Assembly (NCBI GenBank): GCA_022575985.1 | Contig: JAKSXM010000272.1 | Span: forward strand, 1,860,001-1,924,000 | Direction: 5' to 3' | DNA: 64,000 nt | Origin: Anagrus nilaparvatae | Taxonomy: Eukaryota; Arthropoda; Insecta; Hymenoptera; Mymaridae | In this document: in pieces, positions 35,065 through 46,284 of the stretch | Position numbering within the stretch: position 1 is the first letter of the stretch | Layout of the letters: each line of letters opens with the position of its first letter | Notes under the pieces: generated by a model | Told to the model about the DNA's origin: nothing | The model's input: only the letters and a program-made list of their open reading frames with translations | Databases searched by the model: none | Program-made: the position numbers and the translations under genes

Positions 35065-35767
35065 TTAGACTGCCAAAAAAACGTTTTTTCAATTTTTTAA
35101 GGTGCTCAAGCGTTTTCGGGTATCATTTAATGAAGAAAAAGTTCTACGTAAACCACATCTAAAAATATTTAGTCGTTGAGCAGCGCCGAAGCATTTTCGA
35201 TTTTTGAAAAATGGCTCAGGATCGTCGGGTGGGTGTAAAGCTGCTAAATTAAAAAGGCAGCAAAAAAATTTCGTAGTTTTTTTGGTCACTGAAAACGATG
35301 AAATCATTTATTTTCAATTATTTTTTTAAGGCAACAAGTTATGGGCTAATTTAGTTGTTAAAATATCAAAATTTGGACAGTTTTCGACGTCAAAAACTTG
35401 CTGCAGACTAAAAAATGTTTAAAAAATATTTTAAAAGGACATTGCAAATTTTTTGGCTAACTAAAAATGATTAAATTGGTTATTTTTATTTATTCTTGAT
35501 GGATTCAGAGTTATGGGCCAAATATTGTAGCTTGAATCTCCAAATTTTTATATTGGATTGATTGATATTTTAACCGCTAAAATTAGCCTATAACTTGTTG
35601 CCTTAAAAAAATAATTGAAAATAAATGATTCCATTGTTTTCACAAGGCCAAAAAGCTATGAAATATCCCCCAAAATTTTATTTTTATGTTGCCTTTTAAA
35701 TTTAGCAGCTTTACACCCGCCCGACAATCCTGAGCAGTTTTTCAAAAATCGAAAATGCTTTGGCACA
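35065..35767. mobile_element. Truncated relative of foldback element F1
   Basis: TTAGACTGCCAAAAAAACG at 35065 begins a diverged copy of F1, again right after a CATATATA string. It has the same order of landmarks (GGTGCTCAAGCGTTTT, TTGGACAGTTTTCGACG). The inverse arm starts at about 35560 and stops abruptly at about 35767 (GCTTTGGCA), before the outer ~120 bp. The mirrored open frames at 35089-35307 and 35615-35818 give the same peptide core (LFNLAALHPPD) and are an effect of the palindrome. Confidence 0.75.
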
Positions 35768-36490
35768 AAGTATCATCTACATATCTTCCATAAAACGGAA
35801 TTTCAAAATCAAATTTAACTAGTTTCTATTTATATTTAAATGTAAATCTTTTAAAATTTCTATTATATGTGTTTTTTTATCTTCGATTAGCGGGTGACAG
35901 AAGTTTTAATTCTTATTAGATTATATGCATTTATAGGGATGATTTTATTACTTATATATAATAGCCATGGGCCAATTATTAAGCATGTAAAGTGTAATTT
36001 TTCTCTACAACAATTATAAAAGTAATATTTTAGAGTCATGAGACTTGCTAAAAAACTGGTAAACTATTTATAAAAATTTATCTATAAAATTCCCTTTTTT
36101 TAGCAAGATTCAAAGGTGATCCGTTACATGAACAATAAGGCGCAAATATATTCTTCAAAATACCACCGCGTATCAGGAGGCTCTGATAATAAGAATAATA
36201 TAAAATAAAACAATTTAAATAAAGATTAACTTAACGTACAATTCGTACGGACTTACTCATGTATCGCTTAAATCTAAGAGACGGTAAGGTAGTTAATTAA
36301 TTATAAAATAATAAAAAACAAATAATTGATTGATAAAAAACAGATATTGACTTAACGCTAATTTGCATAACTAATATACACGAGTATACGCGGCGCTTAC
36401 GCGACTTATTTTAATGAGTTTAATATAAATTAAATTGACTTATTTAAAGTTATAACTTAAGTACTGGCCTATATAGTACTTAAGTTCAAT
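35768..36490. other. AT-rich region without recognised feature
   Basis: No long open frame, inverted repeat or known element end was found. A short GC-richer string near 36360-36410 (ACACGAGTATACGCGGCGC) is not part of any recognised gene. Confidence 0.5.
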
Positions 36491-36720
36491 TTAACTCTTT
36501 AACGCCGACGCGGAGAGTTTTGGAAATGGTAAAAAATAACAATTTCCCTTGCAGGTACATGGCTAAAAAATTTTTCATTAAAACCCATCATTAATTTTGA
36601 CCTATAGCTCTTGTAAGTGCTCAAAAAACTGGGCTAAAAGGGGTAAAACGGGCAATACCAATTGAAGTTATTGCTTTTTTACCATTTACAAAACTCTCCG
36701 CGTCGGCGTTAATGAGTTAA
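36491..36720. mobile_element. piggyBac-type MITE (222 bp) with TTAA duplication
   Basis: TTAA at 36491-36494 and 36717-36720 flanks a 222-bp body. Its ends are inverted over about 45 bp: CTCTTTAACGCCGACGCGG on the left and the inverse of CTCATTAACGCCGACGCGG on the right, continuing AGAGTTTTG.AAATGGTAAAAAA. A TTAA target duplication is diagnostic of the piggyBac superfamily. The body is non-coding. Confidence 0.85.
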
Positions 36721-36804
36721 TCGCGACAAGAGAGAGAGAGAGATAACGTTACGGGCAATTAACACTGTATTTCTTATATTTTCTATAATTAATAAAAATA
36801 TATA

Positions 36805-37894
36805 TGTCGCAGGCGTTTTGTTGTTTTCCGTCACTTTGTAAATAGCCTAGGCGATTTATGAAGTGACGAGGCCGGATTAGGCACTTTGTATTTTAAAATA
36901 AAAATATAATTTTTAAATAAAAATTACCATAAAAATAACGAAAGTACTAGTCATTTTGTAGCGAGTGAAAAAGATTATTTTAAGAGGATTAAAAAAATAT
37001 AAAAGTACTAGTCGTTTTAGAGTTTTGAAAATTTATCATTTAATGACTCATTCAATCTCATAATATAAATATAAATAATAAAATTATTAGCAATATTTTT
37101 CAAACGTATTTTTGTATTTTAATAAGAAAGTTAACTATGTTTTGTTTGCGTATGTTGATTTACCATGGCATCGTGAATTACATAAAAGTTTGTTTTTAAA
37201 ACATGAACATTTTAAGGTTTTACACTTATTTTTTAATGCTGCGCAATTGCATTTGCTAACACCCTGGCCACCAAAAATAGAAATTTTAGCAGCTGCTTCT
37301 CGCAAAGAAATACCTTCTTTTTGAAGAGGCTCATTTATTTTGATTTTTGTTGGCTGTAATTCATTCCGCAGGTACCAATTATTTAAGGTACCAACGGTAG
37401 TTGAAATTTGATAAAGTTCATTCCGAAAATCTACGACTTTGCCTAGAATATTATGGGCATCTAAAGGTCCGCGATCAACCTTAGGTACACCTACTAAAAC
37501 CGTTTGCCCAATATTAATTGGACAAAATTTTTTATTACTGTTTTGTAGCATGTCTTCAGCTGCTCTTTTCATACCATTGTAAGCTTCATTTTGTTCATTT
37601 GTAATAGTTATTTCATTTGAACAAAATAAACAAAATATATTGAAATTGATAGAGGCATAAAATGATAAATTTTCAAAACTCTAAAACGACTAGTACTTTT
37701 ATATTTTTTTAATCCTCTTAAAATAATCTTTTTCTCTCGCTACAAAATGACTAGTACTTTCGTTATTTTTATGGTCATTTTTATTTAAAAATTATATTTT
37801 TATTTTAAAATACAAAGTGCCTAATCCGGCCTCGTCACTTCATAAATCGCCTAGGCTATTTACAAAGTGACGGAAAATAACAAAACGCCTGCCA
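36805..37894. mobile_element. Ginger-like DNA element, internally deleted (1.09 kb)
   Basis: The ends are long inverted repeats of about 230-240 bp: GCAGGCGTTTTGTTGTTTTCC on the left and its inverse with one change on the right. They continue through CGTCACTTTGTAAATAGCC, TGACGAGGCCGGATTAGGC and ACTAGTCATTTTGTAGCGAG. The outermost bases are TGTCGCAGG and TGGCAGG, and TATA lies at 36801-36804 and 37895-37898. Between the repeats lies the C-terminal part of an integrase-type transposase gene on the minus strand. Long TIRs beginning TG and a KRBA2-like integrase fit the Ginger group, whose transposases derive from gypsy-type integrases. The catalytic core is missing, so this copy needs a transposase in trans. 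Confidence 0.7.
37135..37640 (-). pseudogene. C-terminal fragment of a KRBA2-like (Ginger) transposase
   Basis: The open frame contains an ATG at 37570, but the family resemblance continues upstream in the same frame to about 37640, with CLFCSNEITITNEQNEAYNG (a two-cysteine motif, then an asparagine/alanine-rich helix). So the ATG is internal and the gene is cut off at its 5' side. After the ATG come VNIGQTVLVGVPKVDRG with GPLDAHNILGKVVD, YLRNELQ, and SLREAAAKISIFGGQGVSKC. These match the VDRG and GGQG blocks that follow the integrase core in proteins annotated as KRAB-A domain-containing 2-like in insects. The C terminus has the cysteine cluster C-x-C-x6-C-x4-C-x-C-x6-C-x3-CH. The DDE integrase core is missing. 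In context the fragment sits between long inverted repeats, a deletion derivative of a full element. There are no internal stops in about 165 codons. Confidence 0.7.
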
Positions 37895-37911
37895 TATATA
37901 TATAAATATAT

Positions 37912-39811
37912 GGGCATATCCATTACTTTTCATACAAAAGTGTGCGCACCCATGACTCCGATCGGGCTCAAATTTTCAGGGGTGGTTTGAAGTAATAAAA
38001 AACTCAGCCAGCCAAAATTTCAGCCATTTTGCAGGACGGGTTGCCGAGATACAAGCTCTAAAAGGTCCAAAAATAGCTGTTTTTAGCCAATTTTCAAAAA
38101 TTTACTGGGCTTCAAGGATTAGTCCAAAAAACATCCAGCTGGTCTCATTTTTTTCCTTGAACTTTCAACTTTTACCAAAAAAATTTTCAAAAAGTTTCAT
38201 GGAGTTGATTTTTACTGGCATTGATTAACGTAAGATTCATTTTATCGAAAAATGCTGATTTTTTAACTTAAATTGTGACTCAGCATCATTAGCTAAAGAA
38301 TTCCAGTTGGTTTCATTAAAAGCGTCTAGCAAAGACCTTTCACGTAAGACCTTAAACGTTAAAAAAGCTTATCAGGGACCGAAGATATAAGCAATTGAAA
38401 GTTTGCTGTTTCCGAAAATATCGATTTTTTAACAACTTTAATCGTCTACAAAATTTTTCTCTGAGCACTTTAAGGGCTGAAAATTTCAGGGAAGCTTCTT
38501 TTGATATTAAAAAAAATTCCCTAAAAACTTGGGCGATGGTATTGGCTTCTGTTTGTAGATATAAGACTCTGAACATGTGTAATAATTGGACCAATATTGG
38601 CCAATAATTGGTTGAGGGGTCAACCAAAAAGTTTTTCTTCTTCAATATTCGAATAGCCAGGGAAAAATGAGCTGATTTTAAAAAAAAAATTTTTATTTTT
38701 GACCGAAAAATAAGCAAGTTATCATCATTTTAAGATTTTTTTGGCAAATTACTTTAGAACTTACTTTATTTTGTCAATGTATTAGGGTAGTTTTTGGCCC
38801 AAAAAAATAATTTTTGCATATAAAAAGTTTCTTTTTTGTAAATAATCGAATAGCCAGGAAAAAATTCGACAATTTAAAAAAAAAAATTTTTATTTTAGAC
38901 CGAAAAATAAGCGAGTTATCGTTATTTCAAGTTAGAATACTGTATAATGACCCTAAAACTGGGATTTTTGGAATATTTTTTAAAAAATCTTAAAATGATG
39001 CTAACTTGCTTATTTTTCGGTAAAAAATAAAAATTTTTTTTTTTAAATCAGCTCATTTTTCCCTGGCTATTCGAATATTGAAGAAGAAAAATTTTTTGGT
39101 TGACCCCTCAACCAATTATTGGCCAATATTGGTCCAATTATTACACATGTTCAGAGTCTTATATATACAAACAGAAGCCAATACCATCGCCCAAATTTTT
39201 AGGGAATTTTTTTTAATATCAAAAGAAGCTTCCCTGAAATTTTCAGCTCTTAAAGTGCTCAGAGAAAAATTTTGTAGACGATTAAAGTTGTTAAAAAATC
39301 GATATTTTCGGAAACAGCAAACTTTCAATTGCTTATATCTTCGGTCCCTGATAAGCTTTTTTAACGTTTAAGGTCTTACGTGAAAGGTCTTTGCTAGACG
39401 CTTTTAATGAGACCAACTGGAATTCTTTAGCTAATGATGCTGAGTCACAATTTAAGTTAAAAAATCAGCATTTTTCGATAAAATGAATCTTACGTTAATC
39501 AATGCCAGTAAAAATCAACTCCATGAAACTTTTTGAAAATTTTTTTGGTAAAAGTTGAAAGTTCAAGGAAAAAAATGAGACCAGCTGGATGTTTTTTGGA
39601 CTAATCCTTGAAGCCCAGTAAATTTTTGAAAATTGGCTAAAAACAGCTATTTTTGGACCTTTTAGAGCTTGTATCTCGGCAACCCGTCCTGCAAAATGGC
39701 TGAAATTTTGGCTGGCTGAGTTTTTTATTACTTCAAATCACCCCTGAAAATTGGAGCCCGATCGGAGTCATGGGTGCGCACACTTTTGTATGAAAAGTAA
39801 TGGATATGCCC
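37912..39811. mobile_element. Foldback element F2 (1.9 kb, near-identical arms)
   Basis: GGGCATATCCATTACTTTTC at 37912 is inverted at 39792-39811. Arms of about 825 bp (37912-38740 and 38990-39811) differ at only a few positions (e.g. AAAGTTTTTC against AAATTTTTC), flanking a ~250-bp centre. Outside both ends is TATATAT-like sequence. The mirror-image open frames 38352-38717 (minus) and 39078-39371 (plus) encode the same ~95-residue peptide (FLVDPSTNYWPILVQLLH...). No known domain is visible, and the reading frame exists in both arms only because they are inverse copies. The left end lies 17 bp from the Ginger-like element. Confidence 0.9.
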
Positions 39812-40190
39812 ATATATATAATATGGGAAAAACAAATAGGAAAAGAATTTTTATGTGCAATAATACAATAAATAAATTAATAATGAAATTGATACCTTTT
39901 TCTTATCGATATAATGAGATTCAAAACTATAAATTACCAAGCTTGGATTTACGATATAAATAATTTTGATGTGCGCTAATATAATCGATGTCAGGTGAAG
40001 CCACGTGCTTAAAAATGTTGATCGATGCCTTCTAACCTTCAACAAATCACAGTCGTCACACTCAAATTTTATATCATCAAACACGCCAAATTTCCAAAAT
40101 TACATTTCAAAATTAATAATAAAAAATGATCGCGAAAAAATACTGATCAACATTGACCAAAAATCCAACTCCAAATCTCAATAATTATTT
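39812..40190. other. AT-rich spacer without recognised feature
   Basis: Nothing supported. Short overlapping open frames on both strands (39751-39963 and 39851-40084) have no recognisable domain, and the first begins inside the F2 arm. Confidence 0.45.
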
Positions 40191-41080
40191 TTTGTAACAC
40201 TATCTTCCTTTGTATAGCATATCGAGTTTATGTTAAAGAAATAGTGGTCTTTCATTGAAGTAAGAAATATTGATACGCATGTATTTTTATAAGCGATAAA
40301 AGAATCAAATAAATTTATTTTAAAAATAAAATTATCAAATAAATTTTTAAATAGAATGATTAATTTTAAAATCGGGTTACAACTAAATTTAATTTAAAAA
40401 TAAAGGAGACTTATTTTATTAAAAATGAGTCACAACTAAGTTTCTTTTAATCAAATAAATAAAAGTGTCAAATAAATTTCTAGATATTTGTCGTAAATGC
40501 GATACATATGAAGATGTTGTTACAAAAAATAGCGATTGTAACGCGATACTATAGAACGCTGAAAGAGGCATGGTTGAGATGGAAGATAAAAAAACGAAAG
40601 ACAGAGCGCTGACGCGCTGACGCGCTCTGTCTTTCGTTTTTTTTATCTTCTATCTCAACTATGCCTATATCAGCGTTCTATAGTAACTAGTTACAATATA
40701 TATTATTTTGTAACGCTACCTTCATATGTATAATATATCGACGAGCTTAGGTGAATGAAATGGAGATCTTTTATTGAAGCGAGAAAAAATCTTCGTAATG
40801 TAAGATGATACTGTTGCAATATAGTCATATTGATTTAGACATTGTATCTTTATAGTCATTCAGCGCATGAGTTAAAGAGAGCTCTCTTTAACTCATGCGC
40901 TGATTCATTCTTTCTAGAAAGAATTATGGATGCGATAAGAATATCATATAAATTTCTTTTAAAAATAAAAGTATCAAATAAATTTTTAAATAGAATGATA
41001 AATTTTAAAATCGAGTTACTACTAAATTTCTTTTAAAGATAAGAGTATCAAATAAATTTTTTTCTTTTTTTAAGTATTAT
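40191..41080. repeat. Dispersed repeat C: one complete unit and the left part of a second
   Basis: The unit starts TTTTTGTAACRCTA.CTTC. It includes AAATAAATTTTTAAATAGAATGAT and then GAAGATGTTRTTACAAAAAATA and a palindrome, ending GTTACAATATATA. Unit 1 is about 40191-40700. Unit 2 starts at about 40703, is interrupted at 41080 by foldback element F3, and resumes at 43342-43540. The palindrome of unit 1 (about 40545-40690) contains GACAGAGCGCTGACGCGCTG with its inverse, and GATAAAAAAACGAAAGACAG in both directions. Confidence 0.7.
40860..40903. repeat. Perfect 44-bp palindrome
   Basis: TCAGCGCATGAGTTAAAGAG with the final AG is followed without spacer by its exact reverse complement (CTCTCTTTAACTCATGCGCTGA). 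It sits in repeat C unit 2 and has no counterpart at the same place in unit 1. It could extrude as a cruciform. Confidence 0.9.
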
Positions 41081-43341
41081 AATTGGGTCAATATTTGTGA
41101 ACTGTATATGACTTTGCATGGGTGGGTCTCGAAATGTACTCCAAAGTACGTTTGGTCGAAAGTATATATAAAAAAAATAATTTTCCCCAATTTTTAGCTT
41201 TTTAGATCCAATCCTCTATTTTTTACTGCGATTTTTGTTTTTTTCAATTTTTTGAAATTTTTAATTTTTGAGAAATTTATGTTCATTAATTTTACTCGCA
41301 AACGCGCACTTCACGATAAAATTTTTTTTCCTTGTAGTACCCCATAGGAAATTTCCCGTAGAATTCGATTCTGGGGTCTAAATTTTTTTTGAACTGCGCA
41401 TGCGCGAGAAAATCAACTTTTTTGCTTTGCCTTTTCTAGCTTATATGCCTCAGTTGCAGACAGCTCAATTTTCATCCTGTTGGTCTCAAATTGTATGTTT
41501 TTTCATATACTTTTAGCATATGAAATCATTTTTTCGGGTAAATTTATTTTAAAAGCACTGAAATTGAAAAATTACGATTATAAAAAAATCATTTTTCACA
41601 AATTTTGAATTTTCCGCCAAGTCACGTGACCAAATAAAAATCTGACTAAAAATTCAGATTCAGCGGAAAATTTTACATAAGGATACCAATTTTCGTCTTA
41701 TTTCATTAAATAGTTTCTAAGATATCCCATTTTAAAGATAAAGATTAAAATTGACTTTTTTTAAAAAACCCTAAAAATGGGACTCTGACTTTAATTATCA
41801 TATCTGTTAAACAAATAATTATAAAAAGACGAGTAAAAATTTTTTGGAAACTAAGTGCTTTTAAAAAATTTTTGAGGCCTATAGAATTCGTTTCTTTTAA
41901 AAATTAGAATTTTGGCAGCAATTTCAAAATTGGTCATTTTTGGGTAAGAATAGGGATTTGGTTTATTGACTATCGCCATGAGAGAATTAACAACAAATAA
42001 ATGTGGTGTACGGTAAATAAATGTTGATACGTATACCGAAAAAATGAGATCAATTGGAAGTATTTTGGTTAGCTGGCGAGGTTGCAGCTTTGTATTAAAG
42101 ATTACAAAAAAAATCCTATTTTATAACATTGTGGTATTTTGTAGTTATTTAGTATTTTGCTATTTCTTTTATTTCTATAGCGTTACGGAAACATCCAAAA
42201 CTTTTCCAAAAAGGGGGTCTTTTGTAAAATTTCTCGAGGAATCCGAAAATTTCGTCAAGATTTTCATTAGGTAACTAGAAAATTCGGAATATTGAAAATA
42301 AGATAGAATAGCTACAAAATACGACAATGTTATAAAATAGGATTTTTTTCATAATCTTTAATACAAAGCTGCAACCTCGCCAGCTAACCAAAATACTTCC
42401 AATTGGTCTCATTTTTTTGGTATACGTATTAACATTTATTTACCGTACACCACATCCATTTGTTGTTAATTATCTCATGGCGATAGTCAACAAACCAAAT
42501 CCCTATTCTTACCCAAATGACCAATTTTGAAATTGCTGCCAAAATTCTAATTTTTAAAAGAAACGAATTCTATAGGCCTCAAAAATTTTTTACAAGCCCT
42601 TAGTTTCCAAAAAATTTTTACTCGTCTTTTTCAGTCAGAGTCCCATTTTTAGTGTTTTTTAAAAAAAGTCAATTTTAATCTTTATCATTAAAATGGGATA
42701 TCTTAGAAACTATTTAATGAAATAAGAAGAAAATTGGTATCCTTCTGTAAAATTTTCCGCTAAATCCGAATTTTTAGTCAGATTTTCACTTGGTCACGTG
42801 ACTTGGCGGGAAATTCAAAATTTGTGAAAAATGATGTTTTAAAAATCGCCAGTTTTCAATTTTAGTGCTTTTAAAATAAATTTACCCCAAAAAATGATTT
42901 CATATGCTGAAAGTATATGAAAAAACCTACAATTTGAGACCAACAGGATGAAAATTGAGCTGTCTGCAGCTGAGGCATATAAGCTGGAAAAGGCAAAGCA
43001 AGAAAGTTGATTTTCTCGCGCACGCGCAGTTCAAAAAAAATTTGGACCCCAGAATCGAATTCTACGGGAAATTTCCTATGGGGTACTATAAGGAAAAAAA
43101 ATTTTATTGTAAAGTGCGCGTTTGCGAGAAAAATTAATGAACATAAATTTCTCAAAAATTAAAAATTTTAAAAAATTGAAAAAAACAAAAATCGCTGTAA
43201 AAAATAGAGGATTGTATCTAAAAAGCTAAAAATTGGGGAAAATTATTTTTTTTATATATGCTTATGACCAAACATACTTTGGGGTACATTCTGAGACTCG
43301 AAAATCCAAACTGTATACTCTTCACAAATATTGACCCAATT
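41081..43341. mobile_element. Foldback element F3 (2.26 kb)
   Basis: AATTGGGTCAATATTTGTGA at 41081 is inverted at the right end (ACAAATATTGACCCAATT). Arms of about 1.05 kb (to 42155 and from 42300) are inverse copies with several percent divergence. They share landmarks such as GCTAAAAATTGGGGAAAATT, AATTTCCCGTAGAATTCGAT, CCAAGTCACGTGACC and GCAGCTTTGTATTAAAGATT. It interrupts a unit of repeat C: the left flank ends at 41080 and the remainder starts at 43342. Part of each arm resembles foldback element F5 (54278-55268). Mirror open frames (42871-43155 minus, 42955-43137 plus) show no known domain. Confidence 0.85.
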
Positions 43342-43540
43342 ATTAGTCATGGTCTTAAATGCAATACACATGAAGATGTTATTACAAAAAATATCTATCG
43401 TAACGCGTTACTATAGAACGCTGAAAGAGGCATGACTGAGAGGGAAGAGGGGAAGGATCGCTAACTCGCTCTGTCTTTCGTTTTTTTATCTTTCCTCTCA
43501 ATCATGCCTATATCATAGTAACTAGTTACAATATATACTA
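43342..43540. repeat. Dispersed repeat C, right part of the interrupted second unit
   Basis: AATGCAATACACATGAAGATG, ATTACAAAAAATATC, CGCGTTACTATAGAACGCTG and the CTCTGTCTTTCGTTTTTTTATC palindrome arm match 40490-40690 of unit 1. The palindrome of this unit is partly deleted (about 43440-43470). Confidence 0.7.
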
Positions 43541-43546
43541 TATATC

Positions 43547-44196
43547 TACTTTTGAAAAAGTATAATATTTTATGGGATTGAAACTATATTTTCCTTGCGA
43601 ATTTTCTGTTATATTTTTTTAAGGATACTTTTTAAAATTAGGCTAAAGAATTTATTTATATCTAGAATTAACCTGGGATGTCTATTTTTTTTTTAAATAT
43701 ATTTTTTCAAATAAGTCTAAAGAATTTATTGATATCTTGGATTAGCCTGGGATTCCTAAGATTTTTTTATACATTAGACATCTCAAATTTACATTACACC
43801 TTTTGTTGCTTTTTTTCTATCCCTGCCGGATCCGTAAGGCAATAATTAAATTATGCATAATGAATATTATCAAAATGCTAAAACTTTTTATTAAAAATAT
43901 TGGCTTACAGACCCGGCAGGGATAGAAAAAAAGCAACAAAAGGTGTAATGTAAATTTGAGATGTCTAATGTATAAAAAAATCTTAGGAATCCCAGGCTAA
44001 TCCAAGATATCGATAAATTCTTTAGACTTATTTGAAAAAATATATTTAAAAAAAAAATAGACATCCCAGGCTAATTCTAGATATGAATAAATTCTTTAGC
44101 CTAATTTGAAAAAGTATCCTTAAAAAAATATAACAGAAAATTCGCAAGGAAAATATAGTTTCAATCCCATAAAATATTATACTTTTTCAAAAGTAG
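43547..44196. mobile_element. Foldback element F4 (650 bp, almost exact arms)
   Basis: CTACTTTTGAAAAAGTATAA at 43547 is inverted to 44196. Arms of about 287 bp (to 43833 and from 43905) are almost identical, meeting at CTATCCCTGCCGG and CCGGCAGGGATAG around a 70-bp centre. Non-coding. Confidence 0.85.
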
Positions 44197-44384
44197 GTAA
44201 AGTAAGTAAAGATATCATAACAGTCGCAAGCTTTAAAAAAAAACTATGTGAAGCATTTAATAAAACTATAAATAATGAATAAAAACGCTGCCAAAGGCAC
44301 TAAGATTCCTCAAGCAATGACGAGTGTATACGCGTATCCGGTATCACGGCGAGAATTTTATTTACATAATTATATCTATACTAT

Positions 44385-45020
44385 AAGCAGCTGTGATTTT
44401 TTTTTTATTTTACGACTGTACGGGCCCGTTTTTAAATATCTATTTTTATTCATGTTCTCCTGATACATTTGGATATACAAAATTCAAAATATTTTAAGGA
44501 ATTCATGTACCAATATTATATGTATACTAACTCTTGCGTTATTATTGCCTAATAACAGAAAAGAATAAAAGTCCCCTTTCCTTATAATTTAAATCTAATG
44601 TAATGATATATTTTTATTAAAAATTATTAGGATACCTCTTCTTTACTTATAACTACTGGGTCAAAAAATTGAAAAGATTCCCTTTAATTAATCGCAGTAA
44701 ATCGAGATTTCAATATTCGCTGCGATAAATCGCATAAATGCGATATAAAAAACGTAAGTCAGATGAAAAATGCGATAAATCGCAAAAATGCGATAAAAAA
44801 AACGTAAGTCAAACCAAAATTTCGATATTTCGATATCTCAGCTTTCTCCGATCGTGAGTTATATGTAAAAATATGTCCCTCTCACTTAGAAGCAATGAAT
44901 TTAGAGTGAGAGAAAAAAAAGAGATATATATAAGCAAAGCTAGCTTTTGCTTGCGATGGAGGGTCGCGTGACCGCCCCCCCTCAATCCCATAAATCCAAA
45001 GCTAACGCTTTGGCTTGATA
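44385..45020. repeat. Dispersed repeat B, copy 2 (no insertion)
   Basis: This is the uninterrupted counterpart of 33085-35060. It carries ACTAACTCTTGCGTTATTAT, a run of short CGATAAATCGCA/AATGCGAT phrases near 44720-44800, and the distal hairpin strings near 44933-45020. It serves as the empty-site reference for foldback element F1. Confidence 0.7.
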
Positions 45021-45347
45021 AAAAGCAATTTAAAATTACTAAACTAACATGTGATGGCTCTTACTAGCATGTCGGTCAACAACGTTCTGCCAGTATTATT
45101 TTATGGGGGAAGGTATAAGAAGAAGGAAGTAGTAGTAGGGAAAAATCCAATATATACCCAATCTTATAACATTAAACGAGCAATTCTTGAGTGTTGGATT
45201 GTTTGATTGTACATTTTTTCTCGAAAACGGCTCGATCGATTTTTACCATTTTTTTAATACTTATTTTTTTGCATTAGAGATATCGGATAGGCTAGGTGTC
45301 GTTTTCGGGAAAAATCGCTTTCTTCGAATTTTCCAAAATTAAAATAT
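45021..45347. other. Spacer without recognised gene
   Basis: Mixed-composition DNA between repeat B and the LINE fragment. I recognise nothing in it. Confidence 0.4.
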
Positions 45348-45350
45348 ATA

Positions 45351-46284
45351 TGGAGTGGTCCAGGGATCTCACACGGGCCCTCTTCTATTCCTTTTATTTA
45401 TCAATGACATCTACCAGTCAATAAACCACTCCGTACTGGAGTTGTTTGCTGATGACTCACGATTACGTAGACCGATCCGCTCGATGAGAGACGCAGACCT
45501 GCTCCAATCTGATGCTGATAGATTTTGTTCCTGGTCTCAGGCCAACGGCATGCCTATCAATGCGGAAAAAAGCAACTGCATCACCTTTTCGAGGTTAAAG
45601 TCTCCTATTTTATATAAATATTTAATAAATAACGTAAATTTATGTAGAGTGGAGTCCTTGAGGGATCTGGGCTTAATCCTGGATTCTAGGTGGAATTTTA
45701 ATTTGCACAGACAAACTATAAGATCTAAGGCATTACAAACCCTTGGTTTTATTAGAAGATCTACCCTCGAATTCCAAAATCCTCAAACAATTTTAACTCT
45801 TTTCAAATCGTTAGTCGTACCACAGCTAACATTTGCATCAGTTATTTGGAAACCTTCCTCAATATCTAACTACTCACCATTAGAGGGCATAATCCACAGG
45901 TTCTTACGCTACCTCTCCTTTTATACTGCTAATCCTATGTCCCCACTCGAGCATGATTACTCAAAATTATCGGAAGAATTTAATATAAAGACATTAAAAT
46001 CCACCCACGACTCAATAGACATACTTTTTGTCAACAGGATCCTAACTAACCACTATATTCCTGATTACTTGAAATTACTCTTCATGGACAGACAGGTAGA
46101 TTATAATTTGAGGAACTTTAGACCCATAGAGGAGTCTCACTCCTCAGGAGACTTTGGGTTTCACTCTCCCCTCCATAGGTTAAGGAGAGAGTGGAACAAA
46201 TTGTCCCTGGAGATTGAGATTCCTCTACAAACCTCAACTCTCAAGGCATACTTATTGAAAAATAGATCAAAGTATTATAGTTAA
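45351..46284 (+). pseudogene. CR1/Jockey-like LINE ORF2, C-terminal part with intact frame
   Basis: The reading frame enters at the 5' truncation with GVVQGSHTGPLLFLLFINDI, the block just before the catalytic box, followed by LFADDSRL (FADD in place of the usual YADD). It continues with INAEKSNCITFSR, a thumb-like region (LRDLGLILDSRWNF), KSLVVPQLTFASVIWKP, and a C-terminal PLHRLRREWNKLSLE block near residue 275. It stops at 46284 after 310 codons without a frameshift. A full ORF2 would have about 900 codons or more, with an endonuclease upstream, so this is a 5'-truncated insertion lacking its own start; the first methionine is a GTG in the track of the frame, not a true start. The intact frame suggests a fairly recent insertion. 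Clade placement within the CR1/Jockey group is uncertain. Confidence 0.85.

Noticed and set aside
38352..39371. Two similar predicted proteins facing away from each other, as a possible gene pair
   Set aside because: They are the same sequence in the two arms of foldback F2; no domain or start context supports a gene.
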